From: Brevibacillus_H sp041920465 | GTDB taxonomy: Bacteria; Bacillota; Bacilli; Brevibacillales; Brevibacillaceae | Length of the DNA stretch: 64,000 bases | Assembly: GCA_041920465.1 (NCBI GenBank) | Contig: JBHGXW010000017.1 | Coordinates: forward strand, 27,575-91,574 | Reading direction: 5' to 3' | In this document: one piece after another, positions 61,978 to 64,000 of the stretch | Layout: each line of letters begins with the position of its first letter | How positions within the stretch are numbered: position 1 is the first letter of the stretch | The notes under the pieces: generated by a model | What the model was told of the DNA's origin: nothing | The model's input: the letters and a program-made list of their open reading frames with translations, nothing else | The model's database searches: none | Made by a program: the position numbers and the translations under genes

Positions 61978-63642
61978 TTATCCCCCCATCATCGGGATCT
62001 TCACGCCTTTTTCCTTCGCTGTTTTGATGGCCAGCTCGTATCCCGCATCGACGTGGCGCACGACACCCATTCCCGGGTCGGAAGTAAGCACACGTTCCAA
62101 ACGCTCTGCCGCTTCCTTCGTACCGTCAGCCACGATTACCATGCCGGCATGAAGCGAATAGCCCATTCCTACGCCACCGCCATGATGCACAGAAACCCAG
62201 CTTGCTCCGTTCACGGCATTAATCATCGCATTCAGAATCGGCCAGTCAGCAATTGCGTCACTGCCGTCCTTCATGCTCTCAGTCTCACGGTTTGGCGAAG
62301 CAACGGAGCCGCAGTCGAGATGGTCGCGTCCGATCACGATGGGGGCTTTCAACTCGCCTCTTGCCACCATTTCGTTGATGATGCGGCCGAATTTGGCGCG
62401 TTCGCCGTAGCCAAGCCAGCAGATTCGGGCCGGAAGCCCTTGGAACTGCACCTTTTCTTGAGCCATCTTGATCCAGCGCACAAGATGTTCATTGTCGGCA
62501 AATTCTCGCATTATCACTTCATCCGTTTTATAGATGTCTTCCGGATCACCGGAGAGCGCTACCCAGCGGAACGGCCCTTTGCCTTCGCAGAAGAGGGGAC
62601 GGATGAAGGCAGGAACGAAGCCCGGGAAGTTGAACGCATCCTTGATGCCTTCCTCAAACGCTACCTGGCGGATATTGTTGCCATAGTCAAAAGCGATCGC
62701 TCCCTGCTTTTGCATGTCGAGAATCGCTTGCACATGTGTCGCCATGCTTTGTTTTGCCAACCGGATATATTCTTCCGGATTTTCTTGACGCAGTTTGGCT
62801 CCTTGTTCCATGGTGAAGCCCGCAGGCAGATAACCGTTAAGCGGGTCATGTGCGGAGGTCTGGTCGGTCACCAAGTCAGGGATTTCGCCCATGCGAACCA
62901 TTTCCGGCAGAATTTCTGCGGCGTTGCCAAGCAAGCCGATAGACAGCGCTTTGCCTGCCGCTTTTGCCTCTTTCGCCAAACGGAGAGCCTCTTCCAACGT
63001 ATCCGCTTTCACATCGCAGTAGCGCGTTTCAATGCGTCGCTGGATGCGTGCAGGGTCACATTCGACTGCAATTACTACCCCTTCGTTCATGGTAACGGCA
63101 AGCGGTTGAGCTCCGCCCATTCCGCCAAGACCGGCTGTTACCGTCAATGTGCCTTTCAGTGAACCGCCAAAATGCTGACGGGCCGCTTCCGCGAAGGTCT
63201 CATACGTACCTTGCAAAATTCCTTGCGTACCGATATAAATCCAGGAGCCGGCTGTCATCTGTCCATACATGATCAAGCCGCGTTTTTCCAGGTCGCGGAA
63301 CACATTCCAGTTCGCCCACGCAGGGACCAGATTGGAGTTAGCCAAAAGTACGCGAGGAGCATTGACATGAGATTTGAAAATGGCAACCGGTTTACCCGAT
63401 TGAACGAGCAGGGTTTCATCGTCATTCAGCTCACGCAAGCTTTTGACAATGGCATCAAAGCTCTCCCAGTTGCGTGCTGCTTTCCCGATACCGCCGTATA
63501 CCACCAGATCTTCCGGGCGTTCGGCAACCTCAGGATCCAAATTGTTCATCATCATCCGCAGGGCAGCTTCTTGTACCCACCCTTTGCATTCTTTTTCTGC
63601 ACCTCTTCTTGCGCGAATTACACGTGTTGATTGTTGGCTCAT
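61978..63642 (-). CDS. hutU: Urocanate hydratase
   Basis: 554 residues, NAD-dependent; hydrates urocanate to imidazolonepropionate. Hallmarks: GGIGKAARNWESFDAI, GGMGGAQPLAVTMN (NAD-binding) and the active-site Cys region FPGFVPAFIRPLFCEGKGPFRW (quoted in part: RPLFCEGKGPFRW). GGGGGA precedes the ATG. First gene of the hutUIG operon. Confidence 0.97.
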   Translation of the reverse strand: MSQQSTRVIRARRGAEKECKGWVQEAALRMMMNNLDPEVAERPEDLVVYGGIGKAARNWESFDAIVKSLRELNDDETLLVQSGKPVAIFKSHVNAPRVLLANSNLVPAWANWNVFRDLEKRGLIMYGQMTAGSWIYIGTQGILQGTYETFAEAARQHFGGSLKGTLTVTAGLGGMGGAQPLAVTMNEGVVIAVECDPARIQRRIETRYCDVKADTLEEALRLAKEAKAAGKALSIGLLGNAAEILPEMVRMGEIPDLVTDQTSAHDPLNGYLPAGFTMEQGAKLRQENPEEYIRLAKQSMATHVQAILDMQKQGAIAFDYGNNIRQVAFEEGIKDAFNFPGFVPAFIRPLFCEGKGPFRWVALSGDPEDIYKTDEVIMREFADNEHLVRWIKMAQEKVQFQGLPARICWLGYGERAKFGRIINEMVARGELKAPIVIGRDHLDCGSVASPNRETESMKDGSDAIADWPILNAMINAVNGASWVSVHHGGGVGMGYSLHAGMVIVADGTKEAAERLERVLTSDPGMGVVRHVDAGYELAIKTAKEKGVKIPMMGG

Positions 63643-63770
63643 CCATTCTTCCCCCTAACTTGATTCCATCCTCTTATCAGTTAGTAGACCATATCGTGGG
63701 AAAATCATGCAAGTCGGCGTGGTAGTACGTTAGCTGTTTAGTTATTTATCCCGATAAAGTTTGTTATGTA

Positions 63771-64000
63771 TAAGAAAAGACTTCGTCCTTTTTGGTTCCG
63801 TGAAGGCATTCAGAGATGAAAAACTGTCCGTTCCGTTCATTACGGAAGGGAGTCGCCAAACGCTGTGCGCCCCTTTCAGGGGTATAGAAGCCTTTCACAG
63901 GAGCTTCTCATCTGACGACTCTGATTCCTTCCTTCACTCTCTTCACTTTGCCATGCCTTCACAAGGAACACGCAATGGGACGAAGCTCTTTCCTTTTCAT
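63771..64000. mobile_element. MITE-like 230-bp repeat, copy 2 (reaches the window edge)
   Basis: Same orientation as the copy at 48628-48856. The ends are nearly identical; most differences cluster in the centre, where GAAGC / GCTTC forms a short hairpin. It lies about 130 nt upstream of hutU. Confidence 0.7.

Noticed and set aside
61948..63162. 404-residue frame on the plus strand
   Set aside because: Antisense to hutU; composition is that of a shadow frame.
1..64000. CRISPR array, prophage or tRNA cluster
   Set aside because: No regularly spaced direct repeats, phage structural genes or tRNA-like sequences were recognised.

Overview
The window looks like a chromosomal segment of an endospore-forming Bacillales bacterium of about 50% GC, of the Brevibacillus/Aneurinibacillus or Tumebacillus/Effusibacillus sort. 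Four things point there: the Bacillus-type order mltG-trmR-trhP1-trhP2-udk; two YjcZ-type spore microproteins; S-layer-homology (SLH) proteins; and regulation by T-box, S-box and cobalamin RNA switches. I saw no tRNA, CRISPR array, prophage or complete insertion sequence. Assignments rest on motifs and gene order read by eye; no database search was run.

Layout. 0-5 kb: tRNA wobble-uridine modification genes with udk (cut by the window edge) and mltG. 5-14 kb: small conserved or unknown genes, a sulfurtransferase-DUF817 pair, prfC and an M32 carboxypeptidase. 14.3-20.3 kb: metH and a YitJ-type methyltransferase/MTHFR behind a SAM-I riboswitch, flanked by two spore microproteins. 20.7-30.5 kb: argS behind a T-box, an AT-rich tubby-like gene, asparagine synthetase, a CstR-like persulfide sensor, trpS, a nitroreductase, RNase P RNA, a HesB-like protein and a gamma-carbonic anhydrase. 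30.5-40.3 kb: a seven-gene operon behind a cobalamin riboswitch. 40.4-50 kb: YfkAB, a nitrilase, a LysM protein, fumarase, a metallo-beta-lactamase-fold protein and a possible coat protein. 50-52.4 kb: hutH behind a histidine-codon leader peptide and terminator, then a thioesterase. 52.4-59.6 kb: small metabolic genes and a decayed AT-rich island with IS110, racemase and exporter remnants. 59.7-63.6 kb: hutU-hutI-hutG. The window ends in the second copy of a 230-bp structured repeat.

The most interesting system is the cobalamin-riboswitch operon (30570-40333). It encodes a secreted alpha/alpha-barrel protein, an SLH-anchored DUF4430 protein, an SLH-anchored alpha/alpha-barrel protein, a membrane-tethered DUF4430 protein, and the S, T and fused A components of an ECF transporter. 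Animal transcobalamin and intrinsic factor bind B12 between an alpha6/alpha6 barrel and a DUF4430-like beta domain. Here the same two fold types sit on separate wall-displayed and membrane-tethered proteins next to a dedicated importer, which suggests a surface corrinoid-capture relay. The B12-dependent MetH in the same window is an obvious consumer.

The second notable feature is the hutH leader. A 19-codon reading frame with three His codons has its stop codon inside the 5' arm of a 13-bp terminator hairpin, so completing its translation could relieve termination when histidine is plentiful. The hut genes (hutH separate from hutUIG) would together convert histidine to glutamate.
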